This document shows positions 36,202 to 45,304 of a stretch of DNA of 64,000 nucleotides, piece after piece; positions within the stretch are counted from its first letter, which is position 1, and each line of letters starts with the position of its first letter. Position numbers and translations under genes: made by a program. This DNA is from Jonesiaceae bacterium BS-20 (GTDB taxonomy: Bacteria; Actinomycetota; Actinomycetes; Actinomycetales; Cellulomonadaceae). Under the pieces are notes generated by a model, which was not told where the DNA came from, made no database searches, and saw nothing but the letters and a program-made list of their open reading frames with translations. The DNA lies in contig CP146203.1 in the NCBI GenBank assembly GCA_039995105.1, positions 2,480,001-2,544,000 on the forward strand, written 5' to 3'.

Positions 36202-37346
36202 GCCAAGGCTCCGGCTAGGTCTGGTTCAGGAGCGTCAAAGGATCCCGATGCCAGATCATCGCGGTACATGAGCGCCCGGTTGGCTTCAAAGGTAGCTGAG
36301 ATACGTTCGCCGGCTTTGGCCTTCACATCAGATTTGATGTGCATGATATTTCCGGCGTCGGTGCGTATCTGGATACCAAATTCCCGTCCCTGATATTCCA
36401 CGGTCAATACTTCACCGTTGATGACGTTGTTGTCGATCGGGTCAACCCCAGGCACCAGCACAACGAGGTCTTCGGGGCGAATACCAAGCCGTGCGTTGGC
36501 TCCGCCTTCGATACTTTGTTGCGCTCTGCCGGTCAGGCCGTTACCAACGGTGGCCCGGAATTGGACGCGGTCCCCCTGCTTTGCAGCTTCAACTACTTGC
36601 ACCGGCACGAGGTTGCGGTACCCCATGAAGTCCGCCACGTGCCAATTAGCTGGCTGCTCATACAGTTCTTCAGGGGTGCCTACCTGTTGGACCCTACCGT
36701 CACGCAAGACCACGAGGCGGTCTGCCATGGACAGGGCTTCCTCTTGGTCGTGGGTAACGTAAATAGTGGTGAATCCGAGCGACTCGTGCAGGCGTCGGAT
36801 CTCGCTACGCATGTCGAGGCGCAGCTTAGCGTCCAGGTTTGAAAGTGGTTCATCCATCAAGACCAACCGCGGGCGCAAGGCAATAACGCGGGCGATTGCG
36901 ACTCGTTGCTGCTGTCCACCGGAAAGCTGCCCCGGGAGTTTCTTTGCGTGCTGACTCAACTTGACCATGTCGAGGGCCTGGTCCACACGCTCATCGATCT
37001 CGTTCTTGGGGAGCTTCTTCATCTCCAAACCAAATGCGATGTTCTTAGCGACCGAAAGGTGCGGGAAGAGGGCATAGTTTTGAAACACCATGCCAAAGTC
37101 GCGCTTTTCAGCGGGCAAGACATCGACCCGTTTACCATCGATTGAGATGGATCCGTGGGTCAGCGGCAGCAACCCGGCGAGACAGTTCAATGCAGTGGAT
37201 TTACCACACCCCGAGGGTCCGAGCAGGGCAATGAATTCCCCTGCTCGGACCTCAAGGTCAAGACCAGCAAGTGCATCATGTCCACCGAAGCTACGACCAA
37301 CCTGTTCCAACTTGAGTGTTTCAAATGATCGAGCTTGTTCAGACAT
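36198..37346 (-). CDS. ABC transporter ATP-binding protein, PotA/UgpC type with TOBE domain
   Basis: 382 residues. Walker A GPSGCGKST, Q-loop FQNYALFPH, signature LSGGQQQRVAIARV, Walker B LVLMDEP, and H-loop YVTHDQEEALS. A C-terminal TOBE region from about 250 (LGIRPEDLVVL) fits the iron/spermidine/sugar subgroup. It energises the two permeases. Confidence 0.94.
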   Translation of the reverse strand: MSEQARSFETLKLEQVGRSFGGHDALAGLDLEVRAGEFIALLGPSGCGKSTALNCLAGLLPLTHGSISIDGKRVDVLPAEKRDFGMVFQNYALFPHLSVAKNIAFGLEMKKLPKNEIDERVDQALDMVKLSQHAKKLPGQLSGGQQQRVAIARVIALRPRLVLMDEPLSNLDAKLRLDMRSEIRRLHESLGFTTIYVTHDQEEALSMADRLVVLRDGRVQQVGTPEELYEQPANWHVADFMGYRNLVPVQVVEAAKQGDRVQFRATVGNGLTGRAQQSIEGGANARLGIRPEDLVVLVPGVDPIDNNVINGEVLTVEYQGREFGIQIRTDAGNIMHIKSDVKAKAGERISATFEANRALMYRDDLASGSFDAPEPDLAGALA

Positions 37347-37354
37347 GGTTTCTC

Positions 37355-38614
37355 CTAGATTTTTCCGGAGCCGATTTCACGGTCCCAAATGTCAAAGGCC
37401 TTGATGAGCTGCTCCGCGTCCAGCTGGGACTGAGTCTCGTGCTCGGAGATGTGCTGGTCGTACCAGTCGCGACCAAATTCCTTGATCAGATCTTGGGTCT
37501 CCGGAGCTGCCATATCCAAGGTCGCGCCTTCAATTGCAGGGCCCGGGTAGTGGTAGCCGGTGTCGAAAGCGTTTGCGTTGTTCTCGGCTTCAAGGAAGTA
37601 CTGGATCAGGTTCAAGATAGCGGACGTTTTGTCAGCGCTTTGGCCCTTTGGAATCACCGCAAAGTGGGAGTCAGCAATGAAGGTTACATCGTCGAATGGG
37701 GCAACCTTGACCGTGTTTGGTACGCGCGAGTCAGCGCGAGGTTCAATGTCCCAACCGAAGGTAATCGGTGTCATTGGCCAGGTGCCGTTAGCAACGTTAG
37801 CCAGCATGTCACCGGTTCCGGTGGTGTAGTAGTCAACGTACTGGTTCAGTTCCTTGAGGTACGCCCAGGTGTTGTCCCAACCGTTTTCAGGATCCTTGGG
37901 GTCGGAATCACCAAGTAGGTAAGGCAGCCCCTGCATGAAGGTACGGCCTACACCCGAGTTTGCTGGGCGTGCGTAACTGAACTTGCCAGGGTTGGCCTTG
38001 GCCCAGTCCAGCAGCTCTTGGGGAGTTGATGGAACTTGGTCTTCGGTGACCACGGCTGGGTCGTACTGGAGCATTGGCCCGGATGGGGAGAACGTCAAGA
38101 TCACGCCAAGACCGTTTGCCAGCTTCTGCTGCTCAACGGCGCCCGGCACGTAGTTGGCTTGGTTGGAAACCCGGTCTCCGTACTCACCGACAATGTCGAT
38201 CCACAGGTCTTCCTTTGCGCCCGAGGACAAGCCGTCATTTCCGGTCAGGACTAGGTCTACCTGGAGGCTGCCGGACTCTACCTGCGGCTTGATGGTACCT
38301 ACGAGGTCAGGTGCTCCACCGGATTCCCAGGTGATCTCCGAGATAATGTCCGGGTGGTCCTTCACAAACTGCTCAAAGCCACGCTCGGTAATGCGCGTGG
38401 CCCCGGCAACGTCAAGGATGTGGATCTTTTGCGGAGTCGATGGTTTGTCTGGAACTTCACCGGCGGGCGCCTCGGGCTCTGCTGAGCCGGCTCCCTCCGA
38501 GCTTGTTGGGGCTGGGTCGGCTGGTCCTGCATTGGGGGCCGAGCAAGCAGCCGTGGCGAGCATGGTCATGCCAACCAAGCCTGCCGCTAGCCGTAGGAAT
38601 TTATTGTTTCGCAT
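37355..38614 (-). CDS. ABC transporter substrate-binding lipoprotein (family 1)
   Basis: 419 residues from the ATG at 38614, preceded by AAAGG; the frame extends 96 bases further without a sound start. Signal peptide with the lipobox-like ATAAC, then a Pro/Glu/Ala-rich linker and a family-1 periplasmic-binding fold. It begins the operon binding protein, ATPase, two permeases, epimerase-reductase fusion. A sugar acid, hexuronate or polyol is likely from the coupled enzyme; sequence alone does not fix the ligand. Confidence 0.88.
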   Translation of the reverse strand: MRNNKFLRLAAGLVGMTMLATAACSAPNAGPADPAPTSSEGAGSAEPEAPAGEVPDKPSTPQKIHILDVAGATRITERGFEQFVKDHPDIISEITWESGGAPDLVGTIKPQVESGSLQVDLVLTGNDGLSSGAKEDLWIDIVGEYGDRVSNQANYVPGAVEQQKLANGLGVILTFSPSGPMLQYDPAVVTEDQVPSTPQELLDWAKANPGKFSYARPANSGVGRTFMQGLPYLLGDSDPKDPENGWDNTWAYLKELNQYVDYYTTGTGDMLANVANGTWPMTPITFGWDIEPRADSRVPNTVKVAPFDDVTFIADSHFAVIPKGQSADKTSAILNLIQYFLEAENNANAFDTGYHYPGPAIEGATLDMAAPETQDLIKEFGRDWYDQHISEHETQSQLDAEQLIKAFDIWDREIGSGKI

Positions 38615-38737
38615 TACGTACCTTTCTAGTGTCTTAACAACGACCTTGTTGCTAAGGGTTGACTCCCCCACCATTGGGAAAGCCGAGATACAGTCCGCGC
38701 TAGGCCCCACTGGTTGGGGTTCAAGCGATGTGCAACG

Positions 38738-39724
38738 TCAGGTTGTAACGGGCACGTCTGTGGAATCTCTAATCTCCAATTCCACGCCGAGTTTTTGGTC
38801 GGAGAATGACCGGTTTTGATTTGCTAGTTGGTTGACTATGAAATCCACGGCCTTGCGGCCAAAGTCCCGCAATGGCAGCTGGACAGTAGTTAGGGCTGGT
38901 GAAATCAGCGTTGCCAATGAAATACCGTCGATTCCTACAACTGAGAAGTCTTGCGGTACGGAGATTTCTCGCTGCCGCAGCCGTTCAATGACACCCAACG
39001 CCATGAGGTCGTTGTAGGTGACCAAGGCTGTTGCCCCGCTCCCTACCGCTAGATCAGCAACTTGGAGTCCTCCGGAAATATAAGGCCGGAAGTTCCCCAA
39101 CTCGATAATCTCGATCTCCGGGTGCTGGGAAGCAAATTCCCGTACTGCTACTTCACGCTGGATACTGGACCAGGAGTGCGCGGGCCCGGAGGCAAACGCA
39201 ATCTTGGTGTGGCCCAACGCGCGTAGGTGCCCAATTGCTTGGGCAATCCCATCTTGGTTATCAACGATCACGGCCGGCAAACCGGTAACTTTACGGTTCA
39301 ACAGCACAAGTGGTTTGGTTCCCAAGACCTCTAGGAGCTCTTGATCGGTGGCTCGCGGGGAAGCCAAGATCAGTCCGTCAACCTGCTTGGATAAGTTAGC
39401 GATCAGTCGCAACTCTAACTCGGTGTCTTCATCCGAGTCAGCAATAAAAACCGCATACCCTTCATTGCGAGCCCGCGCCTGAACCCCCTTGGTGATGGTG
39501 GCAAAGAACGGGTTCTCCAGGTCTGGAATCACTAAACCAATATTCTTGGTGACTCCTGAGCGCAATCCTTGGGCGGCAGCGTTTGGCTGATATCCCAGTT
39601 CTTCCGCTGCGGTTATGACAAGTGCCCTAGTCCCCGGGTTTACCATGTGCGGCATTGACAGTGCCCGCGAAACCGTGGAGATCGAAACCCCCGCTAATTT
39701 AGCTACATCCCTTACCGTTGGCAT
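38738..39724 (-). CDS. LacI-family regulator of the uronate genes
   Basis: 328 residues from the ATG at 39724, preceded by AAAGGAGG. N-terminal LacI HTH (VRDVAKLAGVSISTVSRALS) and a periplasmic-binding-like effector domain with VVIPDLENPFFATIT-type strands. It is divergent from uxaC with two identical CAAACGTTTG operators in the 315-bp gap, so it is likely a repressor of uxaC and, in the other direction, of itself and the importer operon. Confidence 0.92.
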   Translation of the reverse strand: MPTVRDVAKLAGVSISTVSRALSMPHMVNPGTRALVITAAEELGYQPNAAAQGLRSGVTKNIGLVIPDLENPFFATITKGVQARARNEGYAVFIADSDEDTELELRLIANLSKQVDGLILASPRATDQELLEVLGTKPLVLLNRKVTGLPAVIVDNQDGIAQAIGHLRALGHTKIAFASGPAHSWSSIQREVAVREFASQHPEIEIIELGNFRPYISGGLQVADLAVGSGATALVTYNDLMALGVIERLRQREISVPQDFSVVGIDGISLATLISPALTTVQLPLRDFGRKAVDFIVNQLANQNRSFSDQKLGVELEIRDSTDVPVTT

Positions 39725-40039
39725 TTCCCCTCCTTTGGGTTGCGCCGCCAAGCCTTCGCCGCCCGTCAGTGAGCCAGAACACTTTTAACAACGTTTTCTT
39801 GTTTCAACGAGTATGCAAACGTTTGTAGTAAGAAGTCAAGCGAATTCGTAAACCCATTATTCATCCCCTGAATTTCCCCGGATTTACCCCTTGTTATTCC
39901 AAGGCGATCTGTGGCAGAGTAACTGCAAACGTTTGTAGCGTGTTTCAAAGTCGATTCCACCGCAAACAGGACCATCGCCTAGGCAAGACGCCCAGGCCCT
40001 TTCGAATGAGTCCTGTTTTCCAAACCGTTAGGCACTCAA
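39725..40039. promoter_or_regulatory. lacI-uxaC divergent regulatory region with paired operators
   Basis: TGCAAACGTTTGTA occurs at 39814-39827 and again at 39924-39937. The palindromic cores CAAACGTTTG have centres at 39820.5 and 39930.5, exactly 110 bp apart. Each is extended by TG and TAG. A degenerate AACAACGTTTTC sits near 39788. Such spacing permits looping between two LacI dimers. No gene is present. Confidence 0.85.
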
Positions 40040-41485
40040 ATGACTTCTTCTGCCACACCCGCATGGACCCTGCACCCGGATCGCGCACTGCCCGCAGAAC
40101 CCGCTGTGAGGGACATTGCCCGTGAGTTGTACCAATCGATTGCCGGTTTACCAATTGTCTCCATGCACGGGCACGTGGAAGCGGAGGCCATCTACAACAA
40201 CACATCCTTTGGTGATCCCACCGAACTCTTTGTCATCCCGGACCACTACCTTGTCCGGATGCTCGTTTCCCAAGGTGCGAGCCCGGATCAGTTTGGGGTC
40301 CCACCGCTCGCTGCCGACTCGGCGATCATCCCCAACCAGGACCACCGCGCAATCTGGCGCACGTTCTGCGCTAACTGGAAGCTGTACCGCGGCACCCCAA
40401 CCAGGTACTGGATGGAGCATGAATTAGTCGAGATCTTCGGTATTACCGAGCGACCAAGTGCGGAGTCTGCCGACCGAATTTATGACGAGTTGCTAGCCAA
40501 ACTCAACTCCGACGAGTTCAAGATCCGGGCCCTCTTTGACCGCTTCAATATTGAGGTTCTTGCCACCACGGACCCTGCCTGGGCCAACCTCGAGTTCCAC
40601 CAGAAACTTGCGCAAGAAGGTTGGGGCAACCGCGTCCTACCAACGTTTAGGCCGGACCCCCTCCTGCACCTGCGCCAGCCCAACTGGCGTGCGGATATTG
40701 ACAAACTCAGTGCGGCATCGGGAATTGAGGTCACCACCTACGCGGCCTATTTGGAAGCATTGCGCGCCCAACGCCAGTTCTTCATTGATAACGGGGCCAG
40801 GGCAACGGACCACGGTCACCTCTTGGCGGACACCACCCCGCTCGAAGCCTCGACCGCGGCGCGACTCTTTGACGTCGCACTAGCCGGCGGGGAGATCACC
40901 GCGGCACAGGAACACGCGTTCAGCGCGCACATGCTCTTCCAGATGGCGGCAATGAGCGCCGATGACGGCTTGGTCATGCAGTTACACCCCGGTTCGCTGC
41001 GTAACCATGACACCAACACGTTGGCCACATTTGGCGCGGACAAGGGCTACGACATTCCCATCGCTGTCGAATATACCCGCGCGCTGCGCCCCATCATGGA
41101 GGCCTTTGGCCACCACCCCGGGTTCCGCATGATCGCATTCACGCTCGATGAGACCCTGTATTCCCGCGAGCTCGCCCCCATGGCCGGAGTCTACCCCGCG
41201 CTCAAACTCGGTGCACCGTGGTGGTTCTTGGACTCACCAGACGGCATGCGCCGGTTCCGTGACACCGCAACCGAGACCGCCGGGTTCTACAACACGACCG
41301 GATTTGTTGACGACACCCGCGCCTTCGCCTCAATCCCGGCCCGCCACGACCTGGCCAGGCGGATTGACTCCGGTTACCTTGCCCGGTTAGTTTCCGAGCA
41401 CCGCCTCGACCTCGACGAGGCACTCGAGACCATCGAGGACCTGACCTACAACCTGCCGCTGGCGGCGTACGCCAAACGGGACTAA
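40040..41485 (+). CDS. uxaC: Uronate isomerase
   Basis: 481 residues, full UxaC length. HxH metal motif as HGHVE (about 43-47) in place of the common HCHL, with conserved barrel stretches LATTDPAW, LPTFRPDPLL, MQLHPGSLRNHD and ARHDLARRIDSG. It converts D-glucuronate to D-fructuronate and D-galacturonate to D-tagaturonate. It stands first in its transcript after the operator region, is divergent from lacI, and is closed by a terminator. The reductase half of the fusion and UxaA/ManD supply the next steps. Confidence 0.9.
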   Translation: MTSSATPAWTLHPDRALPAEPAVRDIARELYQSIAGLPIVSMHGHVEAEAIYNNTSFGDPTELFVIPDHYLVRMLVSQGASPDQFGVPPLAADSAIIPNQDHRAIWRTFCANWKLYRGTPTRYWMEHELVEIFGITERPSAESADRIYDELLAKLNSDEFKIRALFDRFNIEVLATTDPAWANLEFHQKLAQEGWGNRVLPTFRPDPLLHLRQPNWRADIDKLSAASGIEVTTYAAYLEALRAQRQFFIDNGARATDHGHLLADTTPLEASTAARLFDVALAGGEITAAQEHAFSAHMLFQMAAMSADDGLVMQLHPGSLRNHDTNTLATFGADKGYDIPIAVEYTRALRPIMEAFGHHPGFRMIAFTLDETLYSRELAPMAGVYPALKLGAPWWFLDSPDGMRRFRDTATETAGFYNTTGFVDDTRAFASIPARHDLARRIDSGYLARLVSEHRLDLDEALETIEDLTYNLPLAAYAKRD

Positions 41486-41513
41486 CCCCACCACACGCAA
41501 CAAAAATTTCCTG

Positions 41514-41567
41514 CGCAACTGCGGCATCGTCAAGTCTTAAAAAATTTGACGATCTCGCAGTTGCGTT
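41514..41567 (+). terminator. Terminator after uxaC
   Basis: CGCAACTGCGGCATCGTCAA (41514-41533) pairs 18 of 20 with 41546-41565, and is followed by TTCTT. It shares ACTGCGGCATCG with the hairpin after the MFS gene. Confidence 0.8.
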
Positions 41568-41582
41568 CTTGTGCCCCCTGCG

Positions 41583-41626
41583 GGTTTCAGAGGCCCAGTA
41601 CGTTCAAACCGTACTGTGCCTCTGAA
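41583..41626. repeat. Uronate-region hairpin repeat, copy C
   Basis: GGTTTCAGAGGCCCAGTACG at 41583-41602 and CGTACTGTGCCTCTGAA at 41610-41626; same TTCAAA loop as copies A and B, with a shortened right arm ending GAATCTT. Confidence 0.8.
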
Positions 41627-41814
41627 TCTTGGATCTCCGCTAAAGACAAGTGGCTCACATTCACGGGTTTTTGGGGTATTTAACGGAATAAGAACTGGCT
41701 TTTGGCGTGTTGGCATCAATAGAATCGATTTCCTTGCAGCATCGACTTAGAGCTTCAACATTCTTATTTTCTTGGCGTCCCGCGCTACCCAAACAAAGTT
41801 GGACTAATTTCTTT

Positions 41815-43305
41815 ATGAGTAACTCGACTCAATCGGTGACCCCACCGGAACAGACCACCGCTAAGCCAGCCAACCTCGGTGTCATCTGGCTATTGCTCGG
41901 TGCCGCTTTCGTTGTAATCCTCAACGAGACCATCATGGGTGTGGCTATCCCCAACCTGGTTGACGACCTGGGGATTAGTTACGCCGCCGCCCAGTGGCTG
42001 ACCACCGCGTTCATGCTCACCATGGCCGTGATCATTCCGATCACTGGGTTCTTACTCGAGCGCTTCACCACCCGCCAGGTCTTCACCACAGCCATGACCT
42101 CGTTCAGCTTGGGTACCCTGACCGCTGCTATTGCGCCCGGTTTTGAGGTCCTCCTGGTTGGCCGCATCATCCAGGCGACCGGAACCGCAATGATGATGCC
42201 GTTACTCATGACCACGATCATGACCTTGGTTCCAGCGGACTCCCGCGGCCGGTTCATGGGTCGCATCTCGATCGTCATGGCAGCGGCCCCCGCACTGGGC
42301 CCAACTATCTCGGGCATTATCCTGTCCGTAGCATCCTGGCGGTTCATGTTCTGGCTGGTCCTCCCCATCGCCCTGGTCATGCTTATCCTTGGAAACCGCA
42401 AGATCCAGAACATTGGCGAGGCACAAACCAAGCCAATTGACGCCCTCTCGGTCATCTTGTCCGCGCTCGGGTTCGGTGGTCTCATCTTTGGTCTGAGCCT
42501 CATTGGCGGTCAAGGCAACGCGGCCGTTCAAATGTGGATTGCACTTGGAACCGGTGTCCTCGGTGTCGCCGCGTTTGTATGGCGTCAGCTCGTGCTGCAG
42601 CGCAGCGACAAGGCCCTACTGGACCTGCGGGTCTTCAAGTCTCGCTCGTTCACCATTGCGACCTCACTTATGGTCATCATGATGGGTGCCATGTTCGGTA
42701 CGATCATCCTGCTGCCCATCTACATGCAAAACGTGCTTGGTCTGACCCCGGTGGTCACCGGCATGATGCTGCTTCCGGGTGGTCTGCTCATGGGGCTGAT
42801 CGCTCCGGTTGTGGGACGGATCTTTGATAAGCGCGGGCCGCGTCCCTTGGTCATTCCGGGTGGCCTCATTGTCAGTGCCGTTCTGTGGGCTCTGACGCTG
42901 ATTGATGAGAACACTGCGGCCCCGCTCATCGTGGCCGCACACGTTCTGCTCTCGCTTGGTCTTGCGTTCATGTTCACGCCGCTATTCACCTCCGCGTTGG
43001 GCTCACTCAAGCCGTCCCTGTACTCACACGGGTCAGCCACCGTTGGCACGATTCAGCAAGTAGCCGGTGCCGCCGGGACCTCGCTGTTCATCACGATCAT
43101 GTCGGTTCGCTCCCTCGAGCTAGTCGCGGGTGGCACCCCAACGCTTACTGCGGAAGCTACCGGAATTCAGGCGGCATTCATGATTGGCGCGGTTATCTCG
43201 GTTCTCGCCGTGGTTGGCACCTTCTTCATTCGGCGTCCGGCTGAGCCTACCGCCGAGCCCGTTACCGCTGAGCCAGACCGCGCAGAAGAAGTCGCCGCGG
43301 TGTAA
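41815..43305 (+). CDS. MFS transporter, DHA2 (EmrB/QacA-like) family
   Basis: 496 residues from the ATG at 41815; a GTG 108 bases upstream would add a segment without membrane or signal character. About 14 hydrophobic helices. A typical DHA2 pattern includes NETIMGVAIPNLVDDL and a GRFMGRISIV loop, with a Glu-Pro rich C-terminal tail. DHA2 members are usually drug/H+ antiporters; it is not an ExuT-type uronate symporter. No regulator is adjacent, so the role is open. Confidence 0.88.
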   Translation: MSNSTQSVTPPEQTTAKPANLGVIWLLLGAAFVVILNETIMGVAIPNLVDDLGISYAAAQWLTTAFMLTMAVIIPITGFLLERFTTRQVFTTAMTSFSLGTLTAAIAPGFEVLLVGRIIQATGTAMMMPLLMTTIMTLVPADSRGRFMGRISIVMAAAPALGPTISGIILSVASWRFMFWLVLPIALVMLILGNRKIQNIGEAQTKPIDALSVILSALGFGGLIFGLSLIGGQGNAAVQMWIALGTGVLGVAAFVWRQLVLQRSDKALLDLRVFKSRSFTIATSLMVIMMGAMFGTIILLPIYMQNVLGLTPVVTGMMLLPGGLLMGLIAPVVGRIFDKRGPRPLVIPGGLIVSAVLWALTLIDENTAAPLIVAAHVLLSLGLAFMFTPLFTSALGSLKPSLYSHGSATVGTIQQVAGAAGTSLFITIMSVRSLELVAGGTPTLTAEATGIQAAFMIGAVISVLAVVGTFFIRRPAEPTAEPVTAEPDRAEEVAAV

Positions 43306-43340
43306 CCCCTGGCACGCTGGGGCAGCACCCAACCTGATAA

Positions 43341-43392
43341 CGAGACTGCGGCATCGGAAAGATTCTTCCGATGCCGCAGTCTCGTCTTATTT
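43341..43392. terminator. Bidirectional terminator between MFS gene and uxaA
   Basis: Perfect 19-bp stem: 43341-43359 (CGAGACTGCGGCATCGGAA) with 43366-43384, loop AGATTC, then TCTTATTTT on the plus side. It serves two convergent genes. Confidence 0.85.
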
Positions 43393-43423
43393 TCGGGTCC
43401 CGTTGAGGTGGGGCCCCGCACCG

Positions 43424-44923
43424 TCAGGTCACCGTGCCAAGCTGCCAGGGCACAAACTCGTCTTGGCCGAGGTCGAGTTCTTCACTCACGCTTTGCTTAC
43501 CAGAGGCGACCTCGAGGATGAGGTTAAAAATCTCCATCCCCACTTCCTCAAGCGTTGCGGTGCCATCCACGATCCGTCCGGCGTTGAGGTCAATGTCTTC
43601 CGCCTGGCGTTCATAGAGTTCCGTATTTGTGGCCAGCTTGATGGATGGGGCGGGCTTAGCTCCAAGGACCGACCCACGCCCGGTGGTAAACACGATCACG
43701 TTTGAGCCGCCCGCAGTCAAACCTGTTACGGAAACCGGATCGTAGCCCGGAGTGTCCATGAAGCAGAAGCCCTTGGCCGTAATTGGCTCGGCGTACTTGT
43801 AGACCGCGACCAGGTTGGACTGTCCACCCTTGGCAACCGCTCCGAGTGATTTCTCAAGAATGGTGGTTAGCCCACCGGCCTTGTTACCCGGGGACGGATT
43901 ATTGTCGAGCGAACCACCGCCGGCCGTGGCATAGTGCTGCCACCAGTCAATACGCTCAAGAAGCTTCTCACCCACCTCGCGGCTTACCGCGCGGCGGGTG
44001 AGCAGGTGCTCAGCACCAAAGACCTCGGGGGTCTCGGCCAACACCGAGGTGGCCCCATAGGAAACAAGGCGATCAGAGGCCCAACCGAGCGCCGGATTCG
44101 CGGTAATCCCGCTGTACCCATCCGAGCCTCCGCAGTTCAGGCCCAAGATGATCTCGCTGACATCGCAATCCTCGCGCTGCCACTCGTTGACCTGCTCTAA
44201 CATTTCATTGATCTTGGCCACTCCGGCTCGCACCGAGGCCCGGATGCCGCCCTGTTCCTGAATGGTCAGGTGCTCCAAGAGCGTGTCACTTGAGAGGTTA
44301 AGCCCGGAGATAATGTTGTCCACGGCAAGCATTTCACAGCCCAGCCCAAGGACTAGGATGCCGGCAAAGTTAGGGTGCTCGGCGTATCCCTTGAGCGTGC
44401 GCTCAAGCATCTTGGCGCCTTCACTCTCAAGGACCAGACCACAGCCGGATGAGTGTGTCAGCGGCATGACGCCATCAATGTTTTCAAAGTCCGCGAGGAC
44501 CTGTGCCGGAAACTGATTAGCAATCATCTTTGCGGTGCTGGCCGAGCAGTTAACCGAGGTCAAGATGCCAATAAAGTTGCGGGTGCCCACCTTCCCATTT
44601 GCCCGGCGGTACCCCCTGAATGTGGGGCGCGGACCGCCCGGTGCGGCCTGCTCATGGTGGACGGTGGCAAACTCATGCTCGCGGGCGGCCAAGTCCATCT
44701 CAAGGTTGTGCACATGGACGTGCTCACCTACCTTGATGTCAAAGGTTGCCACTCCAATTGATTGCCCATACTTGTGCACCTGCGCACCCTTGGCAATGTC
44801 TTTCAGGGCGACCTTGTGGCCGCGCGGGATCCCGGGGCGATCCGCGGTGGTCACGCCCACCTCGTCCCCATCACGCAGTATCAAAACATTTTCCATTACG
44901 GAATTAGCAACAGCAGTCATCAT
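43424..44923 (-). CDS. uxaA: Altronate dehydratase, fused SAF and catalytic domains
   Basis: 499 residues. The N-terminal SAF-like domain (about 1-90) has the VHVHNLEMDL motif and the UxaA core has CSASTAK, SSGCGL, LGLGCEM, GLNCGGSDGYSGITANPALG and TGRGSVLG-type strands of the iron-dependent dehydratase family. It converts D-altronate to KDG in galacturonate breakdown. The family also contains galactarate dehydratase (GarD); the length and fusion fit UxaA better, but close relatives can be confused. Confidence 0.87.
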   Translation of the reverse strand: MMTAVANSVMENVLILRDGDEVGVTTADRPGIPRGHKVALKDIAKGAQVHKYGQSIGVATFDIKVGEHVHVHNLEMDLAAREHEFATVHHEQAAPGGPRPTFRGYRRANGKVGTRNFIGILTSVNCSASTAKMIANQFPAQVLADFENIDGVMPLTHSSGCGLVLESEGAKMLERTLKGYAEHPNFAGILVLGLGCEMLAVDNIISGLNLSSDTLLEHLTIQEQGGIRASVRAGVAKINEMLEQVNEWQREDCDVSEIILGLNCGGSDGYSGITANPALGWASDRLVSYGATSVLAETPEVFGAEHLLTRRAVSREVGEKLLERIDWWQHYATAGGGSLDNNPSPGNKAGGLTTILEKSLGAVAKGGQSNLVAVYKYAEPITAKGFCFMDTPGYDPVSVTGLTAGGSNVIVFTTGRGSVLGAKPAPSIKLATNTELYERQAEDIDLNAGRIVDGTATLEEVGMEIFNLILEVASGKQSVSEELDLGQDEFVPWQLGTVT

Positions 44924-45083
44924 TAACCAACTTGTTCATGCAATTCATGCGGGAGGAATCCAAACATGGGTCTGCTTACAGCAAGAACCAGTGGATTTCC
45001 CACCATTCTATTAGGTTTCTTACCGGTTCGGGGCGTTTTCCCTGATGAAACAAGTTTCACCAACAGGCTTGCGGTCGGCCCGG

Positions 45084-45137
45084 CCCACCCAGCCCACCCA
45101 GTCCACCCAGCCCACCCAGCCCACCCAGCCCACCCAG
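45084..45137. repeat. Six 9-bp tandem repeats
   Basis: Consecutive units of CCCACCCAG (the third has T in place of the first C), 54 bp in all. The high strand bias (C/A against G/T) gives no secondary structure that I can name. It resembles a slippage-prone microsatellite. Confidence 0.9.
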
Positions 45138-45147
45138 CACTGATTTT

Positions 45148-45203
45148 GGCGGATCACCCCCGACTTTGATGGAATGAACCGCTAATCTCGGGGACGATCC
45201 GCC
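45148..45203. repeat. Interrupted inverted repeat upstream of uxaA
   Basis: GGCGGATC at 45148-45155 then CCCCCGA; mirrored by TCGGGG and GATCCGCC ending at 45203. A second partial copy of CCGCTAATCTCGGG (CCGCCAATCTCGGG) follows as a direct repeat. Function unknown. Confidence 0.6.
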
Positions 45204-45234
45204 AATCTCGGGAGAGACAAAAAGTGGGAATACC

Positions 45235-45278
45235 AAAAACGCTGGGCCCTATCTCGGTCAAGAGATGGGGCCCAGCGT
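45235..45278 (-). terminator. Terminator of clpC
   Basis: ACGCTGGGCCCTATCTC (45239-45255) pairs with 45262-45278, with one G-T pair. A run of A on the low side (CCAAAAAC) gives U-rich RNA for the minus-strand clpC transcript. Confidence 0.82.
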
Positions 45279-45304
45279 CAAATGATTGTTATGCGTTGAG
45301 AGCC

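Larger units (their letters stand above)
41486..41814. other. Intergenic region after uxaC
   Basis: 329 bp with two hairpins described separately and the leader of the MFS gene. No further gene or known RNA seen. Confidence 0.5.
44924..45304. other. Intergenic region upstream of uxaA, with tandem repeat and hairpins
   Basis: 381 bp. It should hold the uxaA promoter (first 140 bp), a 9-bp tandem repeat, a GGCGGATC...GATCCGCC inverted repeat and the clpC terminator. A short plus-strand frame of about 67 codons crosses it, encoding an Ala-His-Pro repeat, but looks non-coding. Confidence 0.5.

Noticed and set aside
44966-45169. 67-codon plus-strand frame with Ala-His-Pro repeats upstream of uxaA
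   Set aside because: The repeat comes from the 9-bp DNA tandem tract; no RBS or known domain, and it is intergenic by context.
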